Notes under the pieces: generated by a model | What the model saw: the letters and a program-made list of their open reading frames with translations, nothing else | The model's database searches: none | What the model was told of the DNA's origin: nothing | Shown here: in pieces, positions 30,548-40,252 of the stretch | How the letters are laid out: every line of letters begins with the position of its first letter | How positions within the stretch are numbered: position 1 is the first letter of the stretch | Assembly: GCF_002259605.1 (NCBI RefSeq) | Contig: NZ_MWWR01000004.1 | Coordinates: 134,966-198,965, forward strand | Reading direction: 5' to 3' | Length of the DNA stretch: 64,000 nt | From: Pseudoscardovia radai | GTDB taxonomy: Bacteria > Actinomycetota > Actinomycetes > Actinomycetales > Bifidobacteriaceae | Made by a program: the position numbers and the translations under genes

Positions 30548-30602
30548 GATTCCCCCGCTCTTCGATCTGGCGCACAGGCCGGATAGGAGGCGGGGGAATC
30601 GT
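30548..30602. terminator. long inverted repeat between convergent genes
   Basis: ACGATTCCCCCGC (30548) and GCGGGGGAATCGT (30590) form a 13-bp stem across a 30-nt loop, between the convergent tautomerase and LacI-type genes. It could end transcription from both sides. Confidence 0.65.
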
Positions 30603-30637
30603 GTTTCCGAAGCCTCGCGCCCCCGAAGCCTGCGCGC

Positions 30638-31903
30638 CTAGATTCCCCTGGGATGGATCCCGTTCACCAGACGGTAGGGGCGCATCACGCGGAAGCCGTT
30701 GTCAACCGGGCCCGTCGCGCTCTCCTCGTCGTTCAGCGTCGTGCCGCGCAGCTCGAGCTTCGTTTTGAACGCCACCTTGCACGGCACCTCCGTGGTGGGC
30801 TCCCTGCGCACCACTGCGTCGAGCAGGCGTGCCGCGGCCACGCCCATCGCGGTTGTGTCCACGGTCAGCGACGTCAGCTGCGGGAAGGTCTGCCGCACCA
30901 CCGGCGTGCCTTGGAACGAGATCAGGCTCACGTCCTCCGGCACGCGCAGGCCCGCCTCGTGCAGCGCCTGCAGCGCGCCCACGGCGAGCACGTCCGCGCA
31001 GCACAGGAAGGCCTGCGGCAGGTCGTCGGGATGCTCGCGGATGGCGGTGCGCATCATCCCGAAGCCGAGCTCGGTGCTCAGGCCGCCGCGGTACACGTAG
31101 CCGGGTACGTACAGGCCCAGCTGCGAAAGATAGTCGCGGAAGGTGCGTAGGAAGGGGTCGTCGAACAACATGTTGCGGCGCGCGAACTGTACGTCGGTGC
31201 ACAGCAGGCCGATGCGCTTGAGGCCATGCGTGAGGAAATGGTCGAGCGCCTGGATCGCCGCCGATTCGAAATCGGGCGTGACGCAGGTGCATTGCTGCAG
31301 CAGGGTGTCGCTGTAGATGGCGATGATCGGGCGGCTGCCACGCTTCATGCGCTCGATTTCGTTCGCGGTGAACAGCCCGATCACGGCGATGCCGTCGACC
31401 TCGGTGCCGACTGTTTTGCGCGTGGCGTTGTCCGCGTCGCCCTGGATGCGCAGCACGTCGTACCCCATGCGCGTCAGCTCGGTGCTCAGCGACGAGCGGA
31501 TGTAGTAGGAGAACATCTCCTCGGATTCGTAGACCTCGGTGAGTTTTTCCACGATGGCGATGCGCTTGGCACGGTGCGAGCGCCGCTCGCGCGTCTGATG
31601 GTTCTTGTGGTAGCCGAGGCGTTCGGCGGCGGCGAGGATCTTGGCGCGGGTGGCGGGCGTGACGGATAGGGTTTCGTCGTTGTTGAGGACGCGGGAGACG
31701 GTGGCGGCGGAGACATCGGCGGCGCGGGCGACGTCGCGGATCGTGGGGCCGCGGCGAGACGATTGTGCGCGCGGCGTGGATGCGGGCGGGGCGGCGGCGT
31801 TCGGTGTGCGTTGGCCGGGGGTCGAGTCGGTTGCGCCGTCGGGCGCGCCGATTCCTTCGCCGCCGAGTCCTGTGCCGTCGTTCTGGTCCGCGCGTTCGTC
31901 CAT
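30638..31903 (-). CDS. LacI-family transcriptional regulator
   Basis: 421 residues. An unusually long polar head (1-50) precedes the helix-turn-helix (TIRDVARAADVSAATVSRVL, about 53-72) with the hinge region after it. The effector domain shows RIAIVEKL, GIAVIGLF, GLKRIGLLC and VPEDVSLISFQGTPV. The start has GGGAGGATCG in front. Divergent from galE across 393 bp holding two operator-like palindromes, so it probably controls galE and itself in response to a sugar such as galactose (inference). Confidence 0.92.
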   Translation of the reverse strand: MDERADQNDGTGLGGEGIGAPDGATDSTPGQRTPNAAAPPASTPRAQSSRRGPTIRDVARAADVSAATVSRVLNNDETLSVTPATRAKILAAAERLGYHKNHQTRERRSHRAKRIAIVEKLTEVYESEEMFSYYIRSSLSTELTRMGYDVLRIQGDADNATRKTVGTEVDGIAVIGLFTANEIERMKRGSRPIIAIYSDTLLQQCTCVTPDFESAAIQALDHFLTHGLKRIGLLCTDVQFARRNMLFDDPFLRTFRDYLSQLGLYVPGYVYRGGLSTELGFGMMRTAIREHPDDLPQAFLCCADVLAVGALQALHEAGLRVPEDVSLISFQGTPVVRQTFPQLTSLTVDTTAMGVAAARLLDAVVRREPTTEVPCKVAFKTKLELRGTTLNDEESATGPVDNGFRVMRPYRLVNGIHPRGI

Positions 31904-31986
31904 CGATCCTCCCGGAATGTCTGCTGCCCTTCTGTCGCTGTGCCGCTTCGTCGCTATTCGGCTCGTTGCTGCTTCATCCGCAGCGC

Positions 31987-31999
31987 AGTTTACTGAATT
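31987..31999. promoter_or_regulatory. imperfect LacI-type operator near the regulator
   Basis: AGTTTACTGAATT matches the perfect palindrome TGTTTACTAAACA (32183-32195, read on the minus strand) at 9 of 13 positions. On the minus strand TAGAAT overlaps it and could be the regulator's own -10. The remaining gap up to galE (32000-32182) has no gene I can support. Confidence 0.45.
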
Positions 32000-32182
32000 C
32001 TACCAAGATGCCGGCGGCCTCGTATGCGTCGTTCCATCCGAAACGATTGGAGTGCGGCCACAATCTCCGGAGCCCGCCATTCGGGCGGCCGCGCCAGTGC
32101 GTCCCGTGCGGGACGGTCTCGATTCCGAACGATTCCCGAATCGTGGCCGTATGGAGTCTCCAAACATGTCGGATATTGCAAT

Positions 32183-32195
32183 TGTTTAGTAAACA
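32183..32195. promoter_or_regulatory. perfect palindromic operator upstream of galE
   Basis: TGTTTAGTAAACA is a perfect palindrome around a central G/C, the form expected for a LacI-family dimer. It lies 101 bp before the galE start. Confidence 0.65.
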
Positions 32196-32296
32196 TCGTT
32201 CTGTATGCCGCCTGCCCGCCCCCATATCACCTCATATCACCCCGCGCGTCGTATCATGGGACACGAATTGAACGCTCGCATACCGAGAGGGGCAGC

Positions 32297-33298
32297 ATGA
32301 CGGTTTTGGTTCTTGGAGGGGCCGGCTACATCGGCTCGCATATGGTCGACAGGCTCGTCGAACGCGGCGAGGAGAAGGTCGTGGTGGTCGACAGCCTCGT
32401 GACGGGCCACCGCGCCGCTGTGAACCCGGCGGCCACGTTCTACCAGGGGGACCTTTCGGACCGCGACTTCATGCGCCGCGTCTTCCGCGAGAACCCGGAC
32501 ATCGACGCGGTCATCCACTTCGCCGCGTTCTCTCTCGTGGCCGAGTCCATGGGCAACCCGCTCAAGTACTTCGACAACAATACGGCCGGCATGATCGCCC
32601 TGCTCGAGGTTATGAACGAGGTGGGCGTCAAGCGCATCGTGTTCTCCTCCACGGCCGCCACCTACGGCATTCCCGAAACCATGCCCATCCACGAGGACGA
32701 CCCGCAGAAGCCCATCAACCCGTACGGCGAGAGCAAGCTCATGATGGAGAAGATCATGCACTGGTCCGACCTCGCCTACGGCATCAAGTTCGTGGCGCTG
32801 CGCTACTTCAACGTGGCCGGCGCGAAGCCGGACGGCTCGATCGGCGAGGACCACAACCCCGAGACGCATCTGCTGCCTATCGTGCTGCAGGTGGCGCAGG
32901 GCAAGCGCGACAAGCTGAAGATCTTCGGCAACGATTACAACACCCCCGACGGCACGAACGTGCGCGACTACGTGCACCCCTTCGACCTCGCCGACGCGCA
33001 TATCCTCGCCGTGAAGTACCTGCGCGAGGGCAACCCGTCGAACGCGTTCAACCTCGGCTCGTCCACGGGCTTCTCGAACCTGCAGATCCTCGAGGCCGCG
33101 CGACGCGTGACGGGCAAGGAGATCCCGGCCGAGATGGCGCCGCGCCGCCCCGGCGACCCCGATACGCTGATCGCCGCGTCCGACAAGGCGCGCACGGTGC
33201 TTGGCTGGAAGCCGCAGTTCGACAACATCGACAAGATCATCGCCTCCGCATGGGCGTGGCATTCCACGCATCCGAACGGCTACGACGACAGGCGCTGA
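32297..33298 (+). CDS. galE: UDP-glucose 4-epimerase
   Basis: 333 residues. NAD site [11 protein letters not shown], catalytic FSSTAATYG and [13 protein letters not shown] (Tyr-x-x-x-Lys), and the GalE-specific NVAGAKPDG and [14 protein letters not shown]. It interconverts UDP-glucose and UDP-galactose for galactose use and glycan synthesis. I chose the ATG at 32297 with GAGAGGGGCAGC ahead; the open frame upstream crosses the operator. A terminator follows the gene. Confidence 0.95.
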   Translation: MTVLVLGGAGYIGSHMVDRLVERGEEKVVVVDSLVTGHRAAVNPAATFYQGDLSDRDFMRRVFRENPDIDAVIHFAAFSLVAESMGNPLKYFDNNTAGMIALLEVMNEVGVKRIVFSSTAATYGIPETMPIHEDDPQKPINPYGESKLMMEKIMHWSDLAYGIKFVALRYFNVAGAKPDGSIGEDHNPETHLLPIVLQVAQGKRDKLKIFGNDYNTPDGTNVRDYVHPFDLADAHILAVKYLREGNPSNAFNLGSSTGFSNLQILEAARRVTGKEIPAEMAPRRPGDPDTLIAASDKARTVLGWKPQFDNIDKIIASAWAWHSTHPNGYDDRR

Positions 33299-33371
33299 CG
33301 CCGGCTGGCGCTGCGCGGGAAGGCATACGGGGAAGGTATACGATATCCCCGCCCGGCAGGAGGCATCGACG

Positions 33372-33402
33372 AACGGGAGGCGGCAACCGCCTCCCGTTTT
33401 TC
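33372..33402 (+). terminator. terminator after galE
   Basis: AACGGGAGGCGG-CAA-CCGCCTCCCGTT with trailing TTTTT, 74 bp after the galE stop. Confidence 0.92.
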
Positions 33403-33591
33403 GTGTGCCCTTCTCATTCGCGCGTCGGTTGCGTGTTTTCGCCACGTGAATTGAGTAGGCTTAGGAATAAGCGCACGCGTCGCCGACACCAGCGTCGGCA
33501 CCAGAACACCGATCGCAAGGGCGCCTTGGGAAGGCCTGGAACGATTCAGGACCCAGACGGGCGCCCGGAAACGCCGAAGAAAGGACATCGC

Positions 33592-34779
33592 ATGAGTTCG
33601 GGTAAAGCCGCGGAATTCAGCCTTATGGACATGGTTCCCACCAAGATCAAGAATTCGAAACCGTCTCTGATCCGAGAATTCGATGCCTATGCCAAGCAGT
33701 TCGACGGGGTGATTCGCCTGACGCTGGGCGAACCGGATTTCAACACGCCGCAGAAGATCAAGGACGCGGCCACGGCCTCCCTCAAGGCCAACCACACGCA
33801 TTACCCGCCGACCCCGGGCACCCAGGACTTCCGCGAGGCCGTCTGCGAGTTCCTCAAGCGCCGCCGCGGCCTCGAGTACGCGCCCGACCAGATCGTCGCC
33901 ACGGTGGCGGCGAGCGAGGCCCTGCGCGCCACGCTCGAAACACTGATCTCCCCGGGCGACGTGGTGATCGTCCCGACCCCGGCCTTCGGTTTCTACGGCA
34001 CCATCGCCGAGCAGCTCGGCGCCCTGCCGGTGTACATCGACACATCTCGCTCCGGCTTCAAGCTCAGCCCCGAGACGCTGAACCGCACGCTGACGGCCCT
34101 CGAGGACGTCAACACCGTGCTGATTCTTAACTACCCGAATAATCCGACCGGCGTGAACCTCACGCGCGCCGAAGTCAAGACCCTTGCCGACGTCATCGCG
34201 CGCCACAAGGTCGCCGTCGTCAGCGACGAGGTCTATGCGCAGATCTCCTACGGCGAGCCCAGCACCTCCATCGCCGAGTTCCTGCCCGAGCGCACCGTCA
34301 TCGTGGACTCGACCTCGAAGACGCTTGCCATGACCGGCTGGCGCATCGGCTACCTGGCCGGCCCGAAGGACTTCGTCGACGAAGTGGTGAAGGTGCACCA
34401 GCATACGGTGGCCACCGCGCCGCGTCCCGCCATGGACGCCGCGGCCGTGGGCTACCGCGAGTGCGACGCCGACATCGACGCGATGGTCAAGGAGTACAAG
34501 ACGCGTGCGAATCTCCTGTATTACGGCCTCAAGGCGCAGGAGTTCGACTGCGTGCCGCCGACGGGCGCGTTCTACCTGTATGTGCGCATCCCCGATTCCT
34601 TCGAGGACTCCATGACCTTCTGCAAGCAGATGGTGGAGAAGGCGAAGGTGGCTGTGGTGCCGGGCGACGCGTTCGAGAAGAACTCGCGCTATGTGCGCTG
34701 CAGCTACGCCACGAGCCAGGAGAACCTGCGCGAGGCCCTGCACCGCATCTCCTCGTGGAAGGCGCGCGAGGGCTTCTGA
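33592..34779 (+). CDS. class I/II PLP-dependent aminotransferase
   Basis: 395 residues. Landmarks are VIRLTLGEPDFNTP, HTHYPPTPGTQDFREAV, NYPNNPTGVNL, VVSDEVYAQI and DSTSKTLAMTGWRIGYLAG with the Schiff-base lysine at about 243. The pattern is that of aspartate/aromatic aminotransferases of the PatA/AspC group; the substrate cannot be set. It acts in the cytoplasm in amino acid synthesis. Start from GAAGAAAGGACATCGC plus ATG. The histidine phosphatase follows after 82 bp and may share the transcript. Confidence 0.9.
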   Translation: MSSGKAAEFSLMDMVPTKIKNSKPSLIREFDAYAKQFDGVIRLTLGEPDFNTPQKIKDAATASLKANHTHYPPTPGTQDFREAVCEFLKRRRGLEYAPDQIVATVAASEALRATLETLISPGDVVIVPTPAFGFYGTIAEQLGALPVYIDTSRSGFKLSPETLNRTLTALEDVNTVLILNYPNNPTGVNLTRAEVKTLADVIARHKVAVVSDEVYAQISYGEPSTSIAEFLPERTVIVDSTSKTLAMTGWRIGYLAGPKDFVDEVVKVHQHTVATAPRPAMDAAAVGYRECDADIDAMVKEYKTRANLLYYGLKAQEFDCVPPTGAFYLYVRIPDSFEDSMTFCKQMVEKAKVAVVPGDAFEKNSRYVRCSYATSQENLREALHRISSWKAREGF

Positions 34780-34861
34780 TCCGCGGCGCGGTTTGCGCGG
34801 CATATACGATGACGACGCCGTGGCGCGAGGGTGCCACGGCGTCGCGCATGCGAGGAGGGAT

Positions 34862-35521
34862 ATGACATACACGACGATTCACCTGGTGCGCCACGGCGAG
34901 GTGCATAACCCCGACCATGTGCTGTACGAGCGCCTGCCCGGCTATCATCTGTCGGACCGGGGGCATCGTATGGCCGAGCGCACGGCGCTCTACCTCGCCG
35001 CGAACCACAGCACCGCCCACGCCGCCGCCGTGTTCTCCTCACCTCTCGAACGCGCGCAGGAAACCGCCGGCGCCATCGTCGACGCCATCAACCCGCAGCG
35101 CGCCGCCCGCGGCGAGGAACCGCTCGCCGTTCGCAGCGACGGCCGCCTGATCGAGGCCGGCAACGAATTCCGCGGCACCACCGTCGGGCGCGGCGAGGGC
35201 GCGCTGTGGCGGCACGGCAACTGGCGCCTCGTCACGAACCTGTACCGCCCGTCCTGGGGCGAGACGTACCGGCATATCGCGCGGCGCATGAACGACTTCG
35301 TGCAATCCGCGGTCGACGTGTTCCCGGACGGCGACGTCATCGTGGTGAGCCACGAATCGCCGATCTGGACGTTCCGCTGCCTGATGGAGACGGGCAGGCC
35401 GGAGCATAATATGTTCAAGCGCACCGTGGCGCTGGCGTCCGTTACGTCGTTCACCTTCGACAACGCGACGCACCGGCTCGTCGGCATCGCCTACGCCGAC
35501 CCCGCCTCGCGCGTGCGCTGA
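34862..35521 (+). CDS. histidine phosphatase (phosphoglycerate mutase-like)
   Basis: 219 residues. The N-terminal motif is IHLVRHGEVHNP (phospho-acceptor His11), then SSPLERAQETAGAI, and the second catalytic His in VVSHESPIW. Members remove phosphate from small molecules; the substrate here is unknown. GCGAGGAGGGAT precedes the ATG, and a TATACG box near 34803 could be a local promoter. Confidence 0.88.
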   Translation: MTYTTIHLVRHGEVHNPDHVLYERLPGYHLSDRGHRMAERTALYLAANHSTAHAAAVFSSPLERAQETAGAIVDAINPQRAARGEEPLAVRSDGRLIEAGNEFRGTTVGRGEGALWRHGNWRLVTNLYRPSWGETYRHIARRMNDFVQSAVDVFPDGDVIVVSHESPIWTFRCLMETGRPEHNMFKRTVALASVTSFTFDNATHRLVGIAYADPASRVR

Positions 35522-35568
35522 GGCTTGTGAAGCCGAGGCTTGTACCGAGGCTTGTGAATGGGAGGACT

Positions 35569-36429
35569 ATGAACGAGACGAATTGGAACGATCCGCAGCT
35601 GGTTGCGCGCGTGTCCGACGAGGCGTCGGTTCGCGAGGCCGCGGAGGAGGGCCAGGCGCTGATGGCGCTGTGGCCGCTGACCCAGTCGCTGCATATGGAC
35701 AACGATGTCAAATACGCCGAGGAGCTGCAGGTGCGGCTGACGCGGCAGTTCGCCATGCTGCTGATCGGCGACCCCGAGCTCGCCACATCGGTGACCCTCG
35801 CCGACGCCGACTTCGTGTACGAGGGCGCCGAGTCGATCCCCGGCCGCCCGCAGCCGGTGGTGGATGCGCTGATTCGCGCGAACGAGGCCTACGATGCCGC
35901 CGCCGATTATTCCGACGATGGCGACGCCGCGCATATCGTCGACGCGGCGCAGCGCGTCGGGGCGCATGACGACGCCGCGCGCTTCTTCACCCAGGCCCTT
36001 GACGACGGCGACGCCTTCGTGGGGCAGGTGGCGCAGGATGCGCAGTCCGAAGGCGATCCGGTCGGGCGTGTGGCCATCGTATTCAGCGCCGTGGCGCTTG
36101 CCTTCTACGGCGCGCTGACCGCAGGGCGCGCGGCCGCCGAGTCATCCGACGGCAACCTGACCGCCGGCGCCATCGCCGCCATGCTGTACGTCAACGAGCT
36201 GGGCGAGCGCTACGGCGTTCCGCGCCTGTTCCTGACGGCGGACCGCCTTATGGAGCTCGACGCGCCCACCGAGCCGGTTCCGTTCGTGCGCGCGCTTGCC
36301 GCGGAGGCGTCGCGCGAGTGGGCGAAGCACCGGGCGGACGTGCTCTGGGACCCCGACAAGGCGAAGGCCGACTCCGAGGAGGAGGACCGCAAGCGCAACC
36401 GCGAGGAGCTGGCGAAGAAGTTCCAGTGA
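35569..36429 (+). CDS. uncharacterised cytoplasmic protein
   Basis: 286 residues, mainly helical and acidic, without signal peptide or membrane segment. I do not recognise it. It begins NETNWNDPQLVARVSDEA, has an Asp/Ala-rich centre and ends in a highly charged Lys/Glu helix (EEEDRKRNREELAKKFQ). GGGAGGACT precedes the ATG, and three near copies of GAGGCTTGT lie just upstream (35520-35553). It follows the phosphatase at 47 bp, so a shared transcript is likely. Confidence 0.6.
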   Translation: MNETNWNDPQLVARVSDEASVREAAEEGQALMALWPLTQSLHMDNDVKYAEELQVRLTRQFAMLLIGDPELATSVTLADADFVYEGAESIPGRPQPVVDALIRANEAYDAAADYSDDGDAAHIVDAAQRVGAHDDAARFFTQALDDGDAFVGQVAQDAQSEGDPVGRVAIVFSAVALAFYGALTAGRAAAESSDGNLTAGAIAAMLYVNELGERYGVPRLFLTADRLMELDAPTEPVPFVRALAAEASREWAKHRADVLWDPDKAKADSEEEDRKRNREELAKKFQ

Positions 36430-36454
36430 GGTTCCGCTGAGGTTCCGCGCCGCG

Positions 36455-37231
36455 TCACTCGATCGCGTCGTCGTCGGGGCCCAGCAGCAGCCTTTCCACA
36501 AGGCTCACCAGCAGCATCAGCGCCACCGTCATGAGCACGATAACAAGCGACGCGGCGAAGATAAGCGGCGTGCGGAACGAGTTATACGCCGCCTGCAGCC
36601 AGATGCCGAGGCCGGCGCGCGCGCCCATGTACTCCGCCGTCGCCGCGGTGCCGAAGACGTACGCCGCGCTGATGCGGATGCCGCCGAACATCTGGCGCGC
36701 CGCGACGCGCAGCTCCACATGCCACAGCGTCCAGATGCTTGTGGCGCCGCAGGTCAGTGCCACGTCGCGGTAGAAGCGCGGCACCGAATCAAGGCCGCGG
36801 CAGGTCTGCACGGCAATCGGGAATGTGGCGAACACGGCCACGAGCACGAGCTTGCCGAGCGGCTCGAAGCCGAACCACAGGAGGAATAGCGGCGCGATGG
36901 CGATGATTGGCAGCGTCTGGGCGCCGACGAGCAGCGGATAGATTGCCGCGTGGAAGGCGCGCGAGCAGTGCAGGCCCACGCCAAGCAGAATGCCGACCGC
37001 GATGGCGATGGCGAATCCCAGCGCGCCTTCGACGAAGGTGACCCACGTCGCGTAGCTCAGCGTGTTCCACGACTGGGCCGCCGCGCGCACGATCTGCGTG
37101 GGGGAGCTCAGCTGACGCGGCGAGACGAGACCGCGGTCGACCACGATCTGCCAGATGACGACGAGTACGAGGAATGTGACGACCGCCGGCCAGGTGCGGG
37201 CGATCCACGAGCGCTTCTTCCGTGGCTGCAT
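36455..37231 (-). CDS. orphan ABC transporter permease (SsuC/TauC type)
   Basis: 258 residues with six membrane segments and the cytoplasmic loop [40 protein letters not shown] region typical of binding-protein-dependent permeases in the nitrate/sulfonate/thiamine-precursor group. No ATPase or binding protein is adjacent on either side. Start at 37231 with GGAACCCAC; the upstream extension is low-complexity (ThrPro repeats from a GGGGTT repeat). The substrate is unknown. Confidence 0.82.
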   Translation of the reverse strand: MQPRKKRSWIARTWPAVVTFLVLVVIWQIVVDRGLVSPRQLSSPTQIVRAAAQSWNTLSYATWVTFVEGALGFAIAIAVGILLGVGLHCSRAFHAAIYPLLVGAQTLPIIAIAPLFLLWFGFEPLGKLVLVAVFATFPIAVQTCRGLDSVPRFYRDVALTCGATSIWTLWHVELRVAARQMFGGIRISAAYVFGTAATAEYMGARAGLGIWLQAAYNSFRTPLIFAASLVIVLMTVALMLLVSLVERLLLGPDDDAIE

Positions 37232-37300
37232 GTGGGTTCCTTTTCGTGGGTTGGGGGTTGGGGTTGGGGTTGGGGTTGCGTGGACGCGGTGGTTCCTTTT

Positions 37301-37408
37301 AACAATGTGATGGCTTGCGGACATTTTCCGACGATTTTGGCCCCGGAATCGTGTATTTGCGTCCGCAAGGCATCACACTGTTATGAATTGGCGGAACGGT
37401 GCGATGGC
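37301..37408. repeat. palindromic element copy 7
   Basis: AACAATGTGATGGCTTGCGG, core CGACGATTTTGGCCCCGG, GTCCGCAAGGCATCACACTG, then a third, changed arm, AACGGTGCGATGGC. It lies between the divergent permease and gltX. Confidence 0.85.
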
Positions 37409-37462
37409 ATACGATGGCGTGGGCGCGGGAGACATCGTGGTAAGTCGTACTCTCGCGGCAAA

Positions 37463-38989
37463 ATGGGCGATATGTCTGAAGATAACAATCGTCCGGAGCT
37501 TCCGGAGAACGTTCGAGTCCGTTTCTGCCCGTCGCCGACCGGAACGCCGCATGTCGGCATGGTCCGCACCGCACTGTTCAACTGGGCCGAGGCGCGTCAT
37601 ACGCACGGCACCTTCGTGTTCCGCATCGAAGACACCGATGCCGCGCGCGATTCCGAGGAAAGCTACAACCAGATCCTCGACGCGCTCAACTGGCTCGGCC
37701 TCGACTGGGACGAGGGCATCAACGTCGGCGGTCCGCACGGCCCGTACCGCCAGTCCGAGCGCACCGACATCTACAAGGACGTCGCGCGCAAGCTGCTTGA
37801 CGCCGGCTACGCCTACGAATCGTTCTCCACGCCGGAGGAGATCGAGGCCCGCAATGTGGCCGCCGGCCGTCCCACGGCCTTCGGCTACGATGGCTACGAC
37901 CGCAACCTCACCGAGGAGCAGAAGGCCGCGTTCCGCGCGGAGGGACGCAAGCCCGCGCTGCGCGTGCGCATGCCCGACGAGGACATCGTGTTCAACGACC
38001 TCATCCGCGGACCGATCGAGTTCAAGGCCGGATCCGTGCCGGATTATGTGATCGTGCGTCCGAACGGCGACCCGCTGTACACGCTCACCAACCCCGTCGA
38101 CGACGCCATGATGGAGATCAACGTGGTGCTGCGCGGCGAGGACCTTCTGAGCTCCACTCCGCGCCAGATCGTGCTCTACCGCTACCTTATGGAGCTCGGC
38201 ATCGCCAAGGAGATGCCGCTGTTCGGCCACATGCCGTACGTCATGGGCCAGGGCAACAAGAAGCTGTCCAAGCGCGACCCGGAGTCGAACCTGTTCCTGC
38301 ACCGCGAGAACGGCTTCATCCGCGAGGGCCTGCTCAACTACCTCGCCCTGCTCGGCTGGTCCATCGCGCCGGACCGCGACGTGTTCTCCATGGACGAGAT
38401 GGTGGAGAAGTTCGATGTGCGCGACGTCAAGGCGAACCCTGCGCATTTCGACATCAACAAGGCCATCGCCATCAACGCCGAGCACATCCGCATGCTCGAC
38501 CAGCAGGACTTCCTCAACCGCTCCGTGCCGTATCTGCACCGCGACGGCGTGGTGTCGGCGGATTCCTGGGACGCGCTGACCGATCATGAGCGCGAGGTGC
38601 TCACCGAGGCCGCGCCGCTTGTGCAGCCGCGTGTGCGCCTGCTGGGCGAGGTGGCCGGTATGGTCGGCCCGCTGCTCAGCGACGCCACCTACATCGAGCC
38701 GGATGCCGATGCGCGCAAGCAGCTCAAGGATTCCGCGGCCGATGTGCTGACCGCCGCGGTGACCGCTCTCGAGGCGATTCCCGAGGATGAGTGGAAGGCC
38801 GAGCATATTCACGAAACGCTCACAAATGCGCTTGTGGACGAGGGTGGGTACAAGCCGCGTCTGGCGTTCGGTCCGGTGCGCGTCGCACTGTCCGGAAAGC
38901 GCGTATCTCCGCCACTTTTCGAGTCTGCGGAGATCATCGGAAAGCCCACGACACTCGCGCGACTCGCCGAGTTGCGAAAGAATCTGTAA
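37463..38989 (+). CDS. gltX: glutamate-tRNA ligase
   Basis: 508 residues. Class I signature [19 protein letters not shown] (HIGH-like) and KMSKS-like [10 protein letters not shown]; the discrimination motif FRIEDTD is present. It charges tRNA-Glu; in many actinobacteria it also charges tRNA-Gln for the amidotransferase route. Two starts are possible, 37463 and 37472. TACTCT (37448-37453) lies 9 nt before 37463 and no ribosome site exists, so a leaderless start at 37463 is favoured. tRNA-Glu and tRNA-Gln follow directly, a neat functional neighbour. Confidence 0.95.
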   Translation: MGDMSEDNNRPELPENVRVRFCPSPTGTPHVGMVRTALFNWAEARHTHGTFVFRIEDTDAARDSEESYNQILDALNWLGLDWDEGINVGGPHGPYRQSERTDIYKDVARKLLDAGYAYESFSTPEEIEARNVAAGRPTAFGYDGYDRNLTEEQKAAFRAEGRKPALRVRMPDEDIVFNDLIRGPIEFKAGSVPDYVIVRPNGDPLYTLTNPVDDAMMEINVVLRGEDLLSSTPRQIVLYRYLMELGIAKEMPLFGHMPYVMGQGNKKLSKRDPESNLFLHRENGFIREGLLNYLALLGWSIAPDRDVFSMDEMVEKFDVRDVKANPAHFDINKAIAINAEHIRMLDQQDFLNRSVPYLHRDGVVSADSWDALTDHEREVLTEAAPLVQPRVRLLGEVAGMVGPLLSDATYIEPDADARKQLKDSAADVLTAAVTALEAIPEDEWKAEHIHETLTNALVDEGGYKPRLAFGPVRVALSGKRVSPPLFESAEIIGKPTTLARLAELRKNL

Positions 38990-39000
38990 GCGTGTATATT
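38972..39000 (+). promoter_or_regulatory. tRNA promoter
   Basis: TTGCGA (38972-38977), a 17-bp spacer and TATATT (38995-39000) form a good -35/-10 pair overlapping the end of gltX, about 65 bp before tRNA-Glu. Confidence 0.7.
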
Positions 39001-39064
39001 CTCTTTTTGTTGCGCCACGGAGCACAGCGAAGAGCTGAACTTCAGGCGAACAAAAAGTGAATAT

Positions 39065-39137
39065 GCCCCCGTCGGCTAGCGGTCTAGGCCAGCGCCCTCT
39101 CACGGCGTTAACACCGGTTCAAATCCGGTCGGGGGTA
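39065..39137 (+). tRNA. tRNA-Glu (CTC)
   Basis: 73 nt, cloverleaf complete: acceptor GCCCCCG/CGGGGGT with a G-U first pair as usual in actinobacterial tRNA-Glu, anticodon loop CTCTCAC, T arm ACCGG-TTCAAAT-CCGGT. CCA is not encoded. Confidence 0.95.
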
Positions 39138-39175
39138 CTCAGTCTGATTATTCAGACCCTTGCCGCTAAGGCAAT

Positions 39176-39247
39176 TGGGGTATGGTGTAATTGGCAACAC
39201 AGGTGATTCTGGTTCATCCATTCTTGGTTCGAGTCCAGGTACCCCAG
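39176..39247 (+). tRNA. tRNA-Gln (CTG)
   Basis: 72 nt: acceptor TGGGGTA/TACCCCA, anticodon arm GGTGA-TTCTGGT-TCATC with anticodon CTG, T loop TTCGAGT. CCA is not encoded. It is 38 bp from tRNA-Glu and probably on the same transcript. Confidence 0.95.
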
Positions 39248-39254
39248 CAAGTTG

Positions 39255-39287
39255 ACGGAAACCGCGCGAAGCGGCTTCCGTTTTTTG
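39255..39287 (+). terminator. tRNA operon terminator
   Basis: GACGGAAACCGC-GCGAA-GCGGCTTCCGT with a six-T run, right after tRNA-Gln. Confidence 0.9.
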
Positions 39288-39456
39288 TTATCCGCCGTTT
39301 TTGCTATCCGCGTGCGCAGTGTGGCGTGTGGTGTGAAGTGACGCGGTGCGGAGTGCGGGGGTGCGGAGTGCGGAGTCTCCCCAGAAACAATGTCCCCAAG
39401 AACAGCGTGACGGACCCCGGGCCGCTTCCATGACCGTTCACTCCACTCAACCCAAA

Positions 39457-40006
39457 CAGTGCCTCTCACTGTCACTGCGGCGTCCAGTGAGATGGACCGT
39501 TGGCGGGGGAATCGTTGAAAACAGGACCCTTCCCTCCCAACAGTGCCTCTCACTGTCACTGCGGCGATCAGCGAGACCGACCGTTGGGACCGGAGCCTAG
39601 TATTCCCAACGCGGCTTCTCCTAACGGTGCCTCTTACTGGCACTGCGGCGTCCAGTGAGACGGACCGTTGGCGGGGGAATCGTTGGGAATGCGTGCGCTG
39701 TCCTTCAACAGTGCCTCTTACTGGCACTGCGGCGACCAGTGAGACGGACCGTTGGCGGGGGAATCGTTGGGAATGCGTGCGCTGTCCTTCAACGGTGCCT
39801 CTCAGTGTCACTGTGGCGTCCAGTGAGACCGACCGTTGGCGGGGGAATCGTTGGAAACAGGCCCCTTCCCTCCCAACGGTGCCTCTCACTGTCACTGCGG
39901 CGTCCAGCGAGACGGACCGTTGGCGGGGGAATCGTTGGGAATGCGTGCGCTGTCCTTCAACGGTGCCTCTCACTGTCACTGCGGCGACCAGTGAGACCGA
40001 CCGTTG
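39457..40006. repeat. 84-bp tandem repeat array 4 (7 units, opposite orientation)
   Basis: Heads CAGTGCCTCTCACTG/CGGTGCCTCTTACTGG start at 39457, 39541, 39625, 39709, 39793, 39877 and 39961, exactly 84 bp apart. The units match the reverse complement of arrays 1-3, with two body types (GAAAACAGGACCCTTCCCTC and GGGAATGCGTGCGCTGTCC), plus one odd body in unit 2. It ends in GATGCCGGGACAAGAATCGG, like the tail of the other arrays. The sequence before it (39300-39456) is GTGCGGAGTGCGG-type simple repeat with no gene. Confidence 0.9.
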
Positions 40007-40100
40007 CGAAACGGGGATGCCGGGACAAGAATCGGGGAACGATCTCGCGGAAGAGGAGTCCGAGTAAAGACCTACATCGCTAAAGGCCAGGAATCGTGTC

Positions 40101-40212
40101 CGTAGGCCATCACATCGTTCTCTTTCCCGCAACAATGTGATGGGTCGCGGACATTTTTCGACGATTTTGGGGGCGGAATCGTGGATTTTGGTCCGAAAGC
40201 CATCACATTGTT
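40101..40212. repeat. palindromic element copy 8 (long form)
   Basis: GTAGGCCATCACATCGTT, AACAATGTGATGGGTCGCGG and GGTCCGAAAGCCATCACATT arms with the standard core. It closes array 4 and lies 40 bp after the VanZ-like stop codon (minus strand). Confidence 0.85.
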
Positions 40213-40252
40213 ATGAAGCGGGCGCCGCCCGTGCCCGCCCGCGCCCGCGCGC

